Assembly (NCBI GenBank): GCA_000697665.1
Contig: KL197722.1
Coordinates: 314,914 to 378,913 of the forward strand
DNA length: 64,000 bases
Source of the DNA: Jaapia argillacea MUCL 33604
Lineage: Eukaryota; Basidiomycota; Agaricomycetes; Jaapiales; Jaapiaceae
Reading direction: 5' to 3'
The stretch's first letter is position 1; each line of letters starts with the position of its first letter. Below, in pieces: positions 1 to 12,696 of the stretch. Below the pieces are notes generated by a model. That model was not told the DNA's origin. It did not search any database and saw nothing but the letters and a program-made list of their open reading frames with translations. The translations under genes and the position numbers were made by a program.

Positions 1-369
1 AAATGATACGAAAGCGAATGAAGTCCAATAAAAGAATGAAAACAACAGTAAATCTACAAGTCCAGACGCATTCACAACAAAGAGAGCAAATAAAGAAGGT
101 GTGAAGTGTGCACTTGATCAGAGTTTGAATACTACGGGAATACCCAACACTTTATGCAATCTCTCTGGTCAGCAGAAAACAGTTGTTTGGAAAGACAGAA
201 TAACATTTAGGTTTTCATGTAATTTTATTATGATTTTATACAACACTTTTGTTCCCTTTATGTGAACCCAGTCATACAGGTGTTGCAAAAGGGTTGATGG
301 TTTGCAACATGCAACATGAGCAGTGAGAAGCTAGATGTGTAGAGATTAGATCCTCCATAGCAAACTGGT
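1..369. other. Gene-free left edge
   Basis: AT-rich stretch downstream of the tRNA. I see no open frame or repeat that I can support here. Confidence 0.5.
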
Positions 370-373
370 AAAA
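370..373 (-). terminator. Pol III terminator of tRNA-Thr
   Basis: Four consecutive T on the minus strand begin four bases past the tRNA discriminator base, the usual RNA polymerase III stop for a fungal tRNA gene. Confidence 0.7.
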
Positions 374-376
374 CAT

Positions 377-460
377 TGCCCACAGGCTGATTCGAACAAC
401 CGACCTCCCCATGGATCCATCCTGTACGAGTGGGACGCACTACCACTGTGCTATGAGGGC
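377..460 (-). tRNA. tRNA-Thr (anticodon CGT) with a 12-nt intron
   Basis: A full cloverleaf folds on the minus strand. The acceptor stem is 460-454 with 384-378 (one T-T mismatch). The D arm is GCAC/GTGC with a 7-nt loop. The anticodon stem is TCCCA/TGGGG. The variable loop has 5 nt. The T stem GGTTG/CAGCC closes the loop TTCGAAT, and the discriminator is A. The anticodon stem closes only if a 12-nt insert at 424-413 is removed. That insert lies directly after position 37, the canonical site of eukaryotic tRNA introns. The spliced length is 72 nt. Anticodon 428-426 is CGT, which reads ACG (Thr). The A-box (TAGCACAGTGG) and a B-box-like TTCGAATC are present, and a T4 terminator follows. The slightly imperfect acceptor stem and T arm leave a small chance of a decayed copy. 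Confidence 0.82.
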
Positions 461-617
461 TTGCGGCCTTGATCAAATTGGGGTACTATCTTGCTTGCGT
501 TCAGTTACAATCACGTAAGACGGTGGGTCGCAAGGCTTGCAGTTCGCGCACTTAGGGCCATAATGTCATCAACGGCGGCGACCTTGCCGAAACGGTGTAT
601 CGGGTTCCAGTTTCCTC

Positions 618-2183
618 TCATCCTCCACCATTTCTTTTCATCGGCCACATCTCTTCAAATCCAATAACCCCGCGCAGGGAGACACCCAAACCAATCTGAA
701 GGATATGCACGGTGTTCTCCAGCACCTCTCCCCCTTCGTGAGACGTGCCGCATTGCCAGGGAAGGATATAATACTGCGCAGGTCCATCGTTGATACGGAC
801 GTGTTCCGCAACAGCAGTTTCCTGACGTAGTAGCGTGTTGACGGAATCGAGGATAGCGGTTGGGGTCATCCAAGCCACTGTCGGGACAGGCCCGTCGAAA
901 CGGGACGAGGTTTTGGGAGTCATACCACCGGAGTATCTCTTCGACGATTTCAGTCAACATGAGTATCAGGGCGTGTATTCGGCGAGAGATGTTTAGCGTC
1001 GAATCTTGGAGACGGCCGAGCAGACCCAACAAAGCTGGGCGGTTCTGTCTGTGGTTTCTTGGGTATCGTAGCTGCGACTCCCTCTACTCATGGGGGAGGA
1101 GGTTGAGGCAGCAAATTTCGCGACATGGGGAAGGCCGTGAGTTCGTAAGGTATATCAGATCACATACTGACCTACAGCTATGGAATAACACCAGCGCTTA
1201 GAGCAGTAAAAGTAGTGTAGTGAAGGCACGCACGTTGGTTGTGCACGACTCGCACCACGAACTAGGGTGGTAGTGGCAGCCAAGAACCCCATGAGTTAGT
1301 TGATAGCCGCGGCGCGGCCTGCTGACCTTCCCAGAGTCTGTAGTACGAGCGAAGGTCCAGGCTTCCGTGATTTGCAACGTTGAAAACCCAAAGAAGATCC
1401 CAGGGGTGGTGACGAGACGTCGCATTGAAAACCATGCCAGAACGAGATGAGGGTTGTCGGTTGCCCGGCTGGAATGATATGAATGTTACGAGATGTTCGG
1501 TCCACAAACGACTGCCTTCATGTGCAAGTTCATGGCTGCACCGCATTGGGCGAGGGTATGAATGGAAACTTCGGCCGGTGGGGGTAGGAGTCTGGAGGAT
1601 GGCGATGTGCGGGGCCTGAGAGGTGACAACCGTTAGACGGCAGTTCGCATATGGGGAGCGTCCGCCAACGGCGGCTCTGGTGGAAACCGTGAAGCTATAG
1701 TTTCTGGCGAATAACACACATTTGGAGCGGACGAACTGTGGAGCTTTCATACCACCCAAATAAAAAGAGTCAACGAGGAAGACAATCCTGTCCAACGTGA
1801 TCTCTCCGCTAACCTCCACGGACTTGCAATGAAGGACTGACCTGGAATAACGGCTGTTTACCATGTTTCCAGAACGACCTGGATCGCTACACGACTTACC
1901 CGTCTCCGATGTTCTTCCCTGAGAAGGCCTACGAAAGTCCTCAACTCCAGAAGTTAACTGCACCTCCCTCGCCAGTGAGCTGGCGACACGTAAAATGGAA
2001 CGTGACAAACGTAGCCATCCCCAAAACGAAACTAACTGGCATAAATGTCATAAGACCGAAAACCATCGTTGGGATCATGGGATCCGGCCAGGATTCTTGA
2101 GGACGAAAGATTCGGCGGTTCGTCTTGACGTTGCTGCATGACCCATAATAATATAGAGCGACCGCTGCAGAGGGTACATCCAC
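618..2183 (-). CDS. Candidate multi-exon membrane protein gene (low confidence)
   Basis: I do not recognise a family. Three protein-like blocks lie on the minus strand in order. Block 2183-1941 has a hydrophobic stretch (MVFGLMTFMPVSFVLGMATF) that could span a membrane. Block about 1835-1320 is a long open frame after a plausible acceptor (TTATTCCAG). Block about 1075-618 ends at a TGA. The third block changes reading frame near 880-960 with no convincing intron, so either an exon boundary was missed or the gene carries a frameshift. Exact exons are therefore not given. It starts close to and divergent from the next candidate gene on the plus strand. The composition looks coding, but this is the weakest call in the left arm. 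Confidence 0.32.
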
Positions 2184-2437
2184 TTTACCTTCGGATTATA
2201 CTTCGATAGAGCACCAGTTGAGAAACTATGATATTCCCCGCTGACAAAAATGCTCGCAATTCTTCCCTCGTAAATATGGGGCAGTTGGTCGAATCAAGTT
2301 TCCGTGTGGTTTTCCTTGAAGTGGGAAGAAGGAAACTGTGAGCATTGGCGCGAAAATGAGGAGGCTACGAAGGAAATTCGTGCAATGACATTGGCTCAGA
2401 TGCTATATCTTCAAGTCAGATTGAAGGATGTACTTCA

Positions 2438-3923
2438 TGCCGAAAGAATACGTGGAGGTCACCGACTACAGGACCCGTGCCTGAGAGTCTCAGTGTCGCA
2501 CAAAGAACTTCCCGAGGCGGGGTGTTTGCCAACTGACACCGCGGTGATGGTGTGAGTAGTCTACGAGTCATGGGAATCCAAGGAAAAGCAAAGCCCAACA
2601 TCAAGATGGCATAACCATGCGAGTCGAAGCAGACCTACAGCGAAAGAACCGGTAGCGATACTCCCAATCAACATCATACTCGTATTGAGCGGCTGTACTC
2701 GGAGGGGTCACAAGACACGTAAGTGGAAGATCAAGTGGGAGAGGGTGGGGGAGCACCTCCCAAAGACCACAGAGGCGTGTGGGGTAGCGAGCTCAGAGCA
2801 ACGACCGGCGGAAATCTAGAGGGTGCGATCAGCGATCTCCAGATCGCTGGCCACTGAGCTCCAGTTGCCGTGTTGACAAGCGTGAGTTTAGCTGAGGAGT
2901 GGGAATTGTCCATCAACTGCCGCGGTGAGTCTGGGCAGGGTGTCTCAAACATCGACCGTCGACAGATTCTGGGGAGCACTTAGCAACAGATTTGGCTGGG
3001 GTAGTGCTACCGTCTGGTGAGACGCCGTTGGTAGATTTAGAAAGGCTATGGCGTTCTGTGATGCAAGTGCGAATGAGAAAATCGATCAGTGAATCGATCG
3101 AATACCGAGTCACCCGTGGCTGCGATCTGCCAGGATCACTTTCGTTGGGGGAGAAGGAGAACAACTTCTAGGAAAGAAGAACAGCCGATACCAGCTGGAT
3201 GGTAGTGTTCGATCGTAAGGGTGCTCCAGTTAGAACACTTGAGGGCTCATCACGAATACGAGAGATCCAACGAGCCCAGCACCCTAGGTCGGTTCTCCCG
3301 CTGTCGACAGCCAGCTCTTTGATAGTTGACGGAAGGAATTCGACAAACTCGAGTAACCAAGATTACTAGACACTGGACAACGTCAGGACGCTATACATAC
3401 GAAATAGCTTGATCGGCGAGGACGTACGGAAGATATTGGAGTGATCATTAGGGCGAATTAGGCGCGCCGGCTAACTGCACTGAGGAGCGTCGGTCGAGCG
3501 AGGCGCCGGGGGCATGAGAGGGGTTGGTGCATATATCCACCGTACTCTAAACCTCGACGCAACCGACGAGCAGCGAGGATATTATCATCTAATAAACGCA
3601 TTAGCCCACGCAATCAGTGAATGCTCGAGAGTCGTGTTGGGCAGGAGCGTTGACAATATCGAAGTTGAGATGACGCGTTGGTTGAACGAGAATGTGCATT
3701 CGCTGGCCGTGGGAACATTCGTCCAAAGTCTGAGCACGACAGAATCCAGCCTCATCCTCCAGGTTTTGTGCCTCCAGAGCTCAAGCGCATATATGCAACA
3801 CATCTCGCCGATCGCGAGCTTGTCGAAGAAACGGTACGACCAATCTGTCATATTCAACCACCCCGCTACATCATTATCGCCATCTCTCATGCAAGTACAT
3901 TCAAGATCATCCATCATACATAA
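2438..3923 (+). CDS. Candidate multi-exon gene, unknown protein
   Basis: I do not recognise the product. A chain of short exons is supported by splice signals that keep one frame. About 2858-2924 ends at GTGAGT. 2969-3117 ends at a weak GTCACC donor. From 3181 after TTCTAG the frame stays open to about 3351. A block around 3480-3690 ends before GTGCAT. The last exon follows GAATCCAG (near 3753) and runs to TAA at 3923. Joined pieces give a charged, ordinary globular-looking protein with no obvious membrane segment. Exons upstream of 2858 are only sketched; an ATG at 2438 is a possible start. The end lies 60 nt from the stop of the minus-strand gene at 3984, so the two would be tail to tail. 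Confidence 0.38.
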
Positions 3924-3983
3924 CCCATAGTATGTCGATTTGTATCACCAGAGGTTACGATGATGCTGATCTGTCATTATTCG

Positions 3984-5086
3984 TTAGCCTGATGATACCG
4001 ATATCCTCAGGCACTGGAGCTGGAACCCACTCACCAACTGTTGATGAATCGAATCTCTAGATCGCATTTCCGTGACAATCAGCTCCAACAAAGCCAGTTG
4101 TTGGCGAATCCGCGCCCCAGCCACTCGACGTGGAGTACCATCATCCTCCCGCCCCCGTCCGCCATGTAAGTAGCTCACGCGTGTACTTCGCTCCGGGACG
4201 GTCAAGTTCACCGCATCTTCGTAGGAAATCGGCTCCATAAATCGAGAAGAATCGTGATGATGGTGAGGGGAGCGTGCTGTGGGGACAGCGCCCTGCGAAT
4301 ACCCTCGAATATCGCCTCCAGATCGCACCGAAGTGACCTTGGAGGCTCGATGTAGTGCAGACGACACGTAACTCTCGTAAGTGTTGCATGGACCAGCCGT
4401 ACCGATGTATGGCCAAACCGTCCAGTCGATGTTATCCTGGTCGCTCTCTAGTTCCTTTATTTCATCCCATTTGGCGTGTCTTGACCGCGTACGACCGACA
4501 ATGGTGATTTCCGATCTCGGCCACGAGTACGGCATCGGGGATTCAAGACCTAACGTTGGGGGTCTCTCCTCGCAATGCACATCCAGGAATTCGCATTGCT
4601 TTACCCACTCGGGTGCGTATGCTTTGTGAGGCTTCGGATGCCTAATGAAGGGATCGACGAATGTGGGGAGGCCGTTACCCGCTGCGGTTTCGCTCGTTGT
4701 CGATAGAGGCGACGCCTCTTGAGGTTGTATCCAACCCCCCGATCCTCGGGTTGCTGCAGCCCTGCAGAAAACGGAGGCTTCAGCGGTGTTGGCCCCATCT
4801 TCGGAGCTCTCGTCCTGTATCGACAATGTTGGCAACCAATGAAGTCGGACCAGGATTGGTGAGCACTTACATTGTTCGATCTCTCCAGTGGCTCCACTCC
4901 CTCTACTGGGACGCCTTCGGCCATGTATAAGTCCTGAATCCATCTTTGTAACCTTGACTGCCCAAACTCGTGTGCAGGTGTTCCGAACCTCGGCGTTGGA
5001 GGGTATGGTGGAGACAGGTAGCGGAAGCTACCCATCGACATCTTTTTACCCTCCATATTCGAAGTACTCTGAAGATTGAGAGCCAT
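3984..5086 (-). CDS. Hypothetical protein, two exons
   Basis: Exons 5086-4871 and 4814-3984 join across a 56-nt GTAAGT..CAG intron in phase 0, giving about 348 aa. I do not recognise the family. The N-terminus is Pro/Tyr-rich and the middle is rich in Trp, His and acidic residues (for example PEWVKQCEFLDVHCEE). No signal peptide or membrane segment is visible. The C-terminal third is helical and charged. The start chosen is the first in-frame ATG; upstream only a GTG is available. A GTGAGT donor at 4034 could splice to 3970 and end the protein at 3914 instead, but that exon would overlap the convergent gene, so the unspliced end is preferred. Confidence 0.5.
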
Positions 5087-7284
5087 TACTCGAGGAGGGC
5101 TGATGAAGTGAGGATGATTGTAGTTGCGGAGAGGAAGTGTTGTGTTCGCGCATGCCACTTTGGCGCGTCAATGCACTGTAGGTCCCTTGTGCCACTTCAC
5201 GGTCAGATCGGTGTGACACCACGCGTTATTTTCGTAGTCCTCTGAAGACCTGAAGATTGTCTCAACGCTTTCGCTTTGATTCTGGTCCAAGGGGAACCAA
5301 ATAGGCTTTGCTGAGCGTCTGAACAACCAGCAAGGACATGAGGGTTGCCGTGAGGGGCTGGTATTAGTTTCAGAACAAATGGCCCATCTACTTATGTCGT
5401 TGGTATAATTGTCCTTCCTTCAGCCATATCAGCTTGAATTGACCGTCACTTTCGTCCAATCTAAACCACAGGAGCAAGACTGTTTCGCATGGTAACAATA
5501 GCGACGTCTAACTTGGTCCCGGCCTATTGTGTGCACGGATTTTCAGAATTCGAGGCTCTTGCAATGTACAACGTTTCGAGCTACTCTCTACTCTCGAGAT
5601 GCGTTGGTTGGTGTGCCGTGGCCATGCGAATACACATCACCTTGCCACCATTCACCCTCGTTCACCAAGTACGCGACATGTCACAGTCACGTGCGAGTAT
5701 CACAAAGCTTGTTCGAGGTGCCATCATGATTCTGAAGCTTTCTTGAATCTACTCACCGTCTAGGACGGCCTGATACTTCAGCTGAGAACGCGATCCAACC
5801 ACGACGGTGCTGTCTTGATTCCCGGCCCAATGTCGCCGATTTTCATTCCCATTGCTTCGGCTCCTGAGGCTGAAGCGCTGAAGGCCTACAGTCGTGCTCG
5901 CCTCAAGCGGCACTAATACCAAATACTTCCAGGGCTTGGTCACTCAGGGTGCCCTACGCTATTTGACACCACTCTCTCTGTTTGTTGGGATGTTTTGTGG
6001 CGTAGAACGACACGCTCCTGCTTCGATTCTGCAGGCTGCCGATGGGCTAGCGCTGGAGATTTTGACCCCACGATTGCGGAGTCGCGTACAGTAGTTCAAG
6101 ATTGGGGTGCTTCCCTAGGTGAGGCCCCTCAAATGGCCTTCTCCGCGGTAGAATAGCGAAAAGCTCGGAAGATATCGTGCCGCGAGGTGAGACTTTTTCC
6201 CTCTGTTTCTTGTCTCCGAAGAGCATTCACGTCAACTTGACGGCAATTCTGGGGGCGTGTGGGGTGAGCTGTCGTTTTTCTCGTCATTAGACCGGACGTA
6301 AACATCCTTTCAAGCAGACTCTCGCACCTCGCACCATACGAACGCACCCAGGTGCAAGCTCTTCGAGAAAACTTTCAGTTAGCTTGACAATCAACATGCG
6401 CACACGTTCCTTATTATCTTTTCGCCTGCCATCCCGTACAGCACCACAGTTTCTTGGAGTTCGGTTGTGGTAGACATTCGTGTTGGGAAGGATCAATCTC
6501 GGGACTACGCCGATTAGATTGCGTAACAAAGAGCATCAAAGATTCGGCGGTGACCAAATGAAGTCGAGGCAACACGGCCCAGTCGCTCTCCCCCAGACGA
6601 GGGAGTAACGTTGGTGACGAATAGAATTGCTTTCCCCCCACATCAGGCGGAGCACCGCCCATCCGCGTCCAACAGGGCCTGTCGATCGTACGTCAAACGC
6701 TCAAACACGGTGGAGAAGATCGCGACAACGTGTAGGCCTTCCAAGGAACGGAATATTCTCCATCTGACTAAGGTTAGCTCTTTCCGAAGGTGGACCGATA
6801 TCGAGAAGTTCATTGCGTTATCAGAAGGGAGGACTGCGCGGTAAGCACCTCATCGTAACATCGCCCCCGCAAAAACACTTTAGCTCAACATACTTAACCC
6901 CAGTAGGCGCACTGGATACTGCAATGATGGACTGATAGCGAGGGAGGAAAGCGGCGGCATTGGGTAGAGTTCTCTGCCCCCGCGACGCGAGTGGGGTGAA
7001 GGGGGTAGTACCATACCTCTTCAACCAATGGTAGCTGGTGGGCGAGGTATCCTGTCCTATCTGATAGGAAAAATCAAATAGCTGTGGACTGTCGCGCAAT
7101 CAGGAATACTACAAATCACGATGGAATCGCAGAGAGGAACACGACAAATCTGGAGTGCAAGCGCCTCGGGCGGCATTGAGTTATCCGATCGGACTCTCAA
7201 TTAGGAAGGTACAAACGTACGACGCCGGCGCAACCCCCATTTTTTCTTTATCTTCCATTGCCTCGAGGTCGACCCACCAAAAAC
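5087..7284. other. 2.2-kb stretch without a supportable gene
   Basis: Only short open frames on both strands, none with a convincing splice chain. Fragments on the minus strand between 6100 and 7100 look faintly protein-like and could be remains of a decayed gene. The right end holds the INO1 promoter. Confidence 0.4.
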
Positions 7285-7293
7285 CTATATAAG
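7285..7293 (+). promoter_or_regulatory. TATA-like box of INO1
   Basis: CTATATAAG lies 171 bases before the INO1 start codon, followed by a CT-rich leader. The position suits a TATA element with a leader of roughly 140 bases. No clear UAS-INO (CATGTGAAAT-like) element was seen. Confidence 0.45.
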
Positions 7294-7463
7294 CCAGCCA
7301 TCCAGCTCGCTGAGCTTCCCCCATCGCTCACCGTTGCATGTACTCGAACCAACTGAGCAGCTCTCACAATCCCCATAGAGGAAACAAGCACTCTTCTCCT
7401 AGTCCTCTAGCAGCTCATTGATTTTTTCTTGCTCTCGTCGCCTAAAATCTACTTTAAATCGTC

Positions 7464-9250
7464 ATGGCTCCCAATACCACCCACTCTTCCGGATTCACCA
7501 CCCCGGACAACGAGCTCGACGGGTTCACCCCCGTTCACCCCACCGCAGCTCGCCCCGCCTCGATCACTGTTCAGTCTGAGAATGTCGCGTACTCGGACGA
7601 GCACATCGTCTCCAAGTTTTTCCATCGCAGTGCTGATGTCGTCGTTTCGGACGGTCAGTATACTGTCAAGCCCACTGTCAAGCCTTTCGAGTTCCAGACC
7701 ACTAGGAAGGTTTCCAAGACGGGGTGAGTGGATCCAAGTTTTCTATGTCTTGGCGATCTAACACCCGTACTATTATCTAGTCTTATGATGATCGGTATGG
7801 GAGGTAACAACGGTACCACCCTTATCGCCACCGTACTCGCAAACCGTAACGGCATTGCTTGGCGCACCAAGTCCGGTGTCCAGCAGCCCAATTACATTGG
7901 ATCCGTCTTGCGCGCCTCTACCGTGAGCCTTGGAACTGATCCTTCCACCGGGAAGGAGGTCTATGTTCCAATCTCCTCTGTCGTACCTATGGTCCACCCG
8001 AATGACCTCGTTCTTGGGGGTTGGGACATCTCCGGTCTTCCCCTCGATAAGGCCATGGAGCGCGCTGAAGTCCTTGATTATGACTTGCAGCGCCAAGTCG
8101 CTCCTCACATGGCCCTGCTCGGCAAGCCGATGCCATCCATCTACTATCCTGACTTCATTGCAGCCAATCAGGAGGATCGGGCTGACAACCTGATCCCTGG
8201 CACCGACAAGCAGGCTCACCTCGAGCATCTCCGTGCGGACATCCGCTCCTTCAAGCAGAAGCATGATTTGGAGAGGGTCGTTGTTTTCTGGACCGCCAAC
8301 ACCGAGCGTTACAGTGATATCATCACTGGTGTGAACGACACCGCCGACAACCTCCTTGCTTCGATCAAGGCCTCCCACTCCGAGGTCTCCCCATCCACTC
8401 TCTTCGCCGTCGCCGCCATCCTTGAGGGTGAGCCCTTCGTCAATGGTGCTCCTCAGAACACCTTCGTTCCAGGTGTCATTGAGCTCGCTGAGCGTCATCA
8501 GTCGTTCATCGGAGGTGACGACCTAAAGTCCGGACAGACGAAGCTTAAGTCCGTCTTCGCCGAATTCCTCGTTAACGCTGGTATCAAACCCCTGTCCATT
8601 GCGTCGTACAACCATCTCGGTAACAACGACGGGCGCAATCTCTCCTCCGATGCTCAGTTCAAGAGCAAAGAGATCAGCAAGAGCAGTGTCGTCGATGATA
8701 TGGTTAACGCCAATCATTTATTGTACAAGCCTGCTGCTGAGGGTGCGCTTCCCGTCAAGGGACAGAAGGTCGCGAAAGGCGAGCATCCTGATCACATCGT
8801 TGTGATCAAGTATGTGCCTGCTGTTGGTGACTCGAAGAGGGCCATCGATGAGTACTACTCCGAGATTTTGATGGGTGGGAGGTCCACTATCAACATCTTC
8901 AACGAGTGCGAGGTCAGTCGAATCATTTTTTCTCTTGTGCCACGCCTCCTGACCAACCTTCCTTGAATCAGGATTCTCTTCTCGCCACCCCACTCATTCT
9001 CGATCTCTCGATCTTGGCTGAGTTCCTCACTCGCGTCAAGTATCGTGACGCCTCCGCAAACAACTCCTTCAAGCCCCTCTACCCCATCCTTTCGCTCCTC
9101 TCCTACATGCTCAAGGCTCCCCTCGTTAAGCCTGGCACCGACGTCGTCAACAGCTTGAGCAGGCAGCGTAATGCTCTCGAGGCCTTCCTCAAGGCTTGCA
9201 TCGGACTGGAGGGTAATGGCGACCTTTTGTTGGAGACCAGGATTTGGTAA
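7464..9250 (+). CDS. INO1: Inositol-3-phosphate synthase
   Basis: It converts glucose 6-phosphate to 1D-myo-inositol 3-phosphate in an NAD-dependent reaction, the first step of inositol and phosphatidylinositol synthesis, in the cytosol. Exons 7464-7723, 7781-8912 and 8972-9250 join in frame to 556 aa, the usual fungal length. The N-terminal extension is followed by the Rossmann motif GMGGNNGTT (about residues 92-100). Family blocks follow, such as [34 protein letters not shown], and [14 protein letters not shown] near the active site. The C-terminal [10 protein letters not shown] matches the usual end. Introns are 57 and 59 nt with canonical ends. A TATA-like box lies upstream. It runs tail to tail with the F-box gene, 345 bases apart. 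Identification is secure. Confidence 0.97.
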
Positions 9251-9595
9251 ATTGGTGGAGATGCTGTGCGAGGAGCGTTTGTGGACGAGGTTTTCAACAA
9301 CCTTGAGCGTACCAATAGTGCTTGTTTCTTGTTTGTGGAGCCATTCATCTGGTTCGAGAGCTGCAATAATACCAACAATCTTTCTGCCACTATTTTCTGT
9401 GCACCGCGCAAGCAAAGTCAAGTCCATAAGTCCGTACTCCAGTCACTCAATCCGTTTCTTGTCGTAATTCTTAGTTCGTTGAACAATGACGATGTCGATG
9501 CGATTGAAATGAAGGAAAGCAACTAAGATGACATGAATTACCACAGCAGATGAACGAGATCCTCCGCACACCACGATTACCCAAAAGTCCCATAA
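9251..9595. other. Convergent 3' region
   Basis: Shared 3' flank of INO1 and the F-box gene. Open frames here are short and I see no gene. Confidence 0.5.
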
Positions 9596-12500
9596 TTATT
9601 CATAATTTAGAATGAAAATCTTACCCTCCTTGACACTGAGAATTACGCTCCCATGGCTCTGGTCGATGTTGATCGTGTCAACGCAATCCAAATCCAACTC
9701 CTCTGGGATCTCCAATGTTCGGGCAACACCCTCGACAGCCCTCTCCCTCCCGCTCCACCTAGAATTATCCATCTCGCAATCCGTCTCCTCCTTCCCTTTC
9801 CCTTTCCCCTTGCCTTTTGAGGGTCGGAGGAACGTCGCAGGTGCTCGAGGGGGACCCAGAGGAGGGAACGAAACGAACCTCAACCTCTTCTCCTCTCCAC
9901 CACCCCCACTAGGATGACGGTGCGGAGTCCCTTCATCATCACCATCCGGATTCGCAGGATCGTAATATTCGATCCAAGCTGCGTGACCGAAGTCAACAGC
10001 GACGAGTGGTCGACGTCGGTCGCTTGTGAAGCTACCAGCACCTCCATTCCCTCCCCCATCGCCTCCATCGCCTCCATGACCGTCTGCTGCATCATTGAAG
10101 CCTCCATCATCATGCAAAAGGCCGATCTCTTGTATGACGAACCCATCCTGGAAGAGTAGGTCGTCCTCTGACAACGTCTCGGGTACGCCCACCACCTCGA
10201 ACGGTTTGCTAACGTACCACATCTTCATCAGATGCCTCGCTATCGGGTCTTCTTCCTCCTCTTCCCCGTCCTTTCTACCACTTTCAATACCCTCAGGGAT
10301 CTCCTCACATAGCGGCACTCTAAAATAATGCTGTCCAAGCACATAAACGCTCCTGCCCCTCCTGGCATCATATCTGGCCATCAACAACACCGTACAACTC
10401 AAGCGAGGAACGCCAGGCAGAGTAGGCCACCACTGACGAACGAAATGGGCAGATTCGGGGTACCAAGGTGGGGATGGGAAGGGGTTAGGTGCAGGTATCG
10501 TCGGGGGTGGGTGAGGTGTCATTGTTGCCAGCAGTCCGTTTTGATGGTGGATGTGAGGAGGGTTGGGAGGAAGAGGAGCTACGGTGACACCTGGGATCAC
10601 GAGCCCATGCATATAGGCGCTGGCGTTAACAACGTGACCACCAACCATCAAGTCATCGCCCTCAATCACAGCGCTCAGATTCCCATTCTGAGGAGGTTCG
10701 ACTTCGATGTGGATGCCCTGAGTAGCGCCAGGTAATTGCACAGTAAATCCACTTCCTTCCAATCCAACAACGTCGTCCCCTCCTTCGCCCGTACCATTCG
10801 TTCTCTGTACCTGAGGAGCCACATGGGTCTGTACCTCCCTTCTCGGCACCTGTAACCCACCCTTGACAAGCTTGGACGCCTTCGCAGGAAATTCAAACTT
10901 CTCCGTGATTGTCCTGGCAGGCGGGACTCTCCCCGCCAATATCGGTACACCCGCCTGCCTGGATTCTGCCTCCGACCCTGACGCTTGTCGATGAAAAGCG
11001 CCGGGACATGAAGCATACGAGGAAGGGTTAACGGGTGGTGAGAACGGAAGTATATATTGTCGAAGTAGTGATATGGGGTAGAAGTATTGACAGGCCGAGT
11101 CTGAGTCTTCTGCGTGGATGACTATTTGGTCGTCCGGCGTGAGGATGCATGACCAGTTTGATGAGAATGTCTGAGGAAGGCGGATAATCAGTGTGTGTTC
11201 ATTGAGATAAAGAAAACCCGGAGTATATGCGTCGGAAATCCCCAATAAATTTGAGAGTCAAGAAAAGCCACTCACGCATTCAATTCCGGTATCGATGAAA
11301 ACATACTCTCCGGCTCCAACTCCTCCCCCAGCTTCACACCCAGCCCAATCAAGCAAAACGAACAACCCAATGGTGTTCGTACTCGCAACCCATACAAACG
11401 CCGATAACAACCTCGAAGCGGGTGAGAGGAGGAACACATTCATTACAATTCCGTGGGTCTTGAACGATGAGAGGGTCGTGAATGTTGGGGGTGGGGGATG
11501 ATATGAGAATGAAGACGCTTGTGAGGAAGAGGAGGCTTGTGATGAAGAGGAGGCTTGTGATGAAGAGGAATAAGAGGTTGTATGGGAGAGGGGGGATGAA
11601 GGTGAAGAAGTGTATGAAATGGTAGGGGGCAGGGTTGGAGAAGTGGGAGAAGGATCTTCTGGGAAGCACAGCTTGATGAGGAGGAATTGCATCACTTTAT
11701 CTTCGAACCTAGATAGGAAAAGTGGGAGGTGATCAGCATTGGTGGTTGAGCGAAGTGCATATCAGAAGAATATAGAACGAGAATACGTGAATAACAGGTG
11801 CTCGTTGGCAGGCGAGTGAATCGAGATGAAACGCAGATCGAGGCGAGTTTGTGATGCCAGAGTAGCAGGACGAAGTGGGATCGCAACTCCACAACAACAG
11901 CAGGTCCGAAAGCAGAAAACCGCGAGATGAAAGACGCAACCTACAAACGACAGTACTCACCCTCCGTCCAAAACCATCGCAACACAGAAGTACACTCCTC
12001 TCTCCTCGAACTCGACTCTACATTTCCACAACTCCCATTTCTCCTCCTTCTCCTCTCGATTCACACCATGCCCGTGACCACGGGTCCTTGTGGTGGGAGG
12101 CTCCCACACAGCTAGGCTGACATCCTTCTCCACGTCCCAACAAACAACCTTTCCCGATTTGGTGGCACAAAGGGTGTAAGAAGATGTTATGGGTGATAAC
12201 CAGTCAATGTCTTCAGCAGGCGGCGTCGAAATAGTTTTGTACCATGACTTGTCGACTTCTTTCTTTCCTTCGGGTCCGTGTTGTGCTGGTCCAGGTGAGA
12301 GATAGGCTATCGATGGGGGACGCCTGGCGGCCCTTGGTCCCCTCACCTGCCACTCCCACTCCATCCTGCCTGCCTTTGTGACAGCCTGGATTAGCTCATC
12401 GGTGCTAAGGTCACTGATCCGTTGGAAGCCATGGAGAGGGAGAGCTCGGCATCGGGTGAGGAGGGAGTGGGCGAGAGAGCGATATACGGGTCTGGTGGAC

Positions 12501-12696
12501 GTGAAAGAGTGGAGGGATTTACAGGTCTACGGGAATGCAAGGTGAGCGAGAGATAATGCGGAAGGGGATGAACGAGGGGAAGGGCGCTGACCTGCTGAAG
12601 AGCCTGAACGTCAAACAGATCAAGATGGGTAGCAACGTTCAACAGCAGGTCGTATGGAAGCGACTGCAGTGTCATGTTTTCGCTATTAGTGTCCAT
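9596..12696 (-). CDS. F-box protein, 892 aa
   Basis: Exons 12696-12592, 12526-11961, 11708-11276 and 11170-9596 join in frame. Residues about 9-45 form an F-box (LQSLPYDLLLNVATHLDLFD). By family knowledge this binds Skp1 and makes the protein a substrate adaptor of an SCF ubiquitin ligase. The F-box is followed by a typical basidiomycete continuation (TCKSLHSF), then a long region with beta-strand-like blocks (LCATKSGKVVCWDVEKD, IDQSHGSVILSVKEGK) that suggest a propeller-like fold. Low-complexity inserts interrupt it: a Ser/Gln repeat near 11560, a Gly-rich run near 10060 and a Lys-Gly run near 9800. Introns are 65, 252 and 105 nt. The 252-nt one is long for this window and could hide a small exon. 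The substrate cannot be guessed. Confidence 0.8.

Noticed and set aside
7773-8498. 241-codon minus-strand ORF inside INO1
   Set aside because: Antisense shadow of a highly conserved gene, without its own family features.
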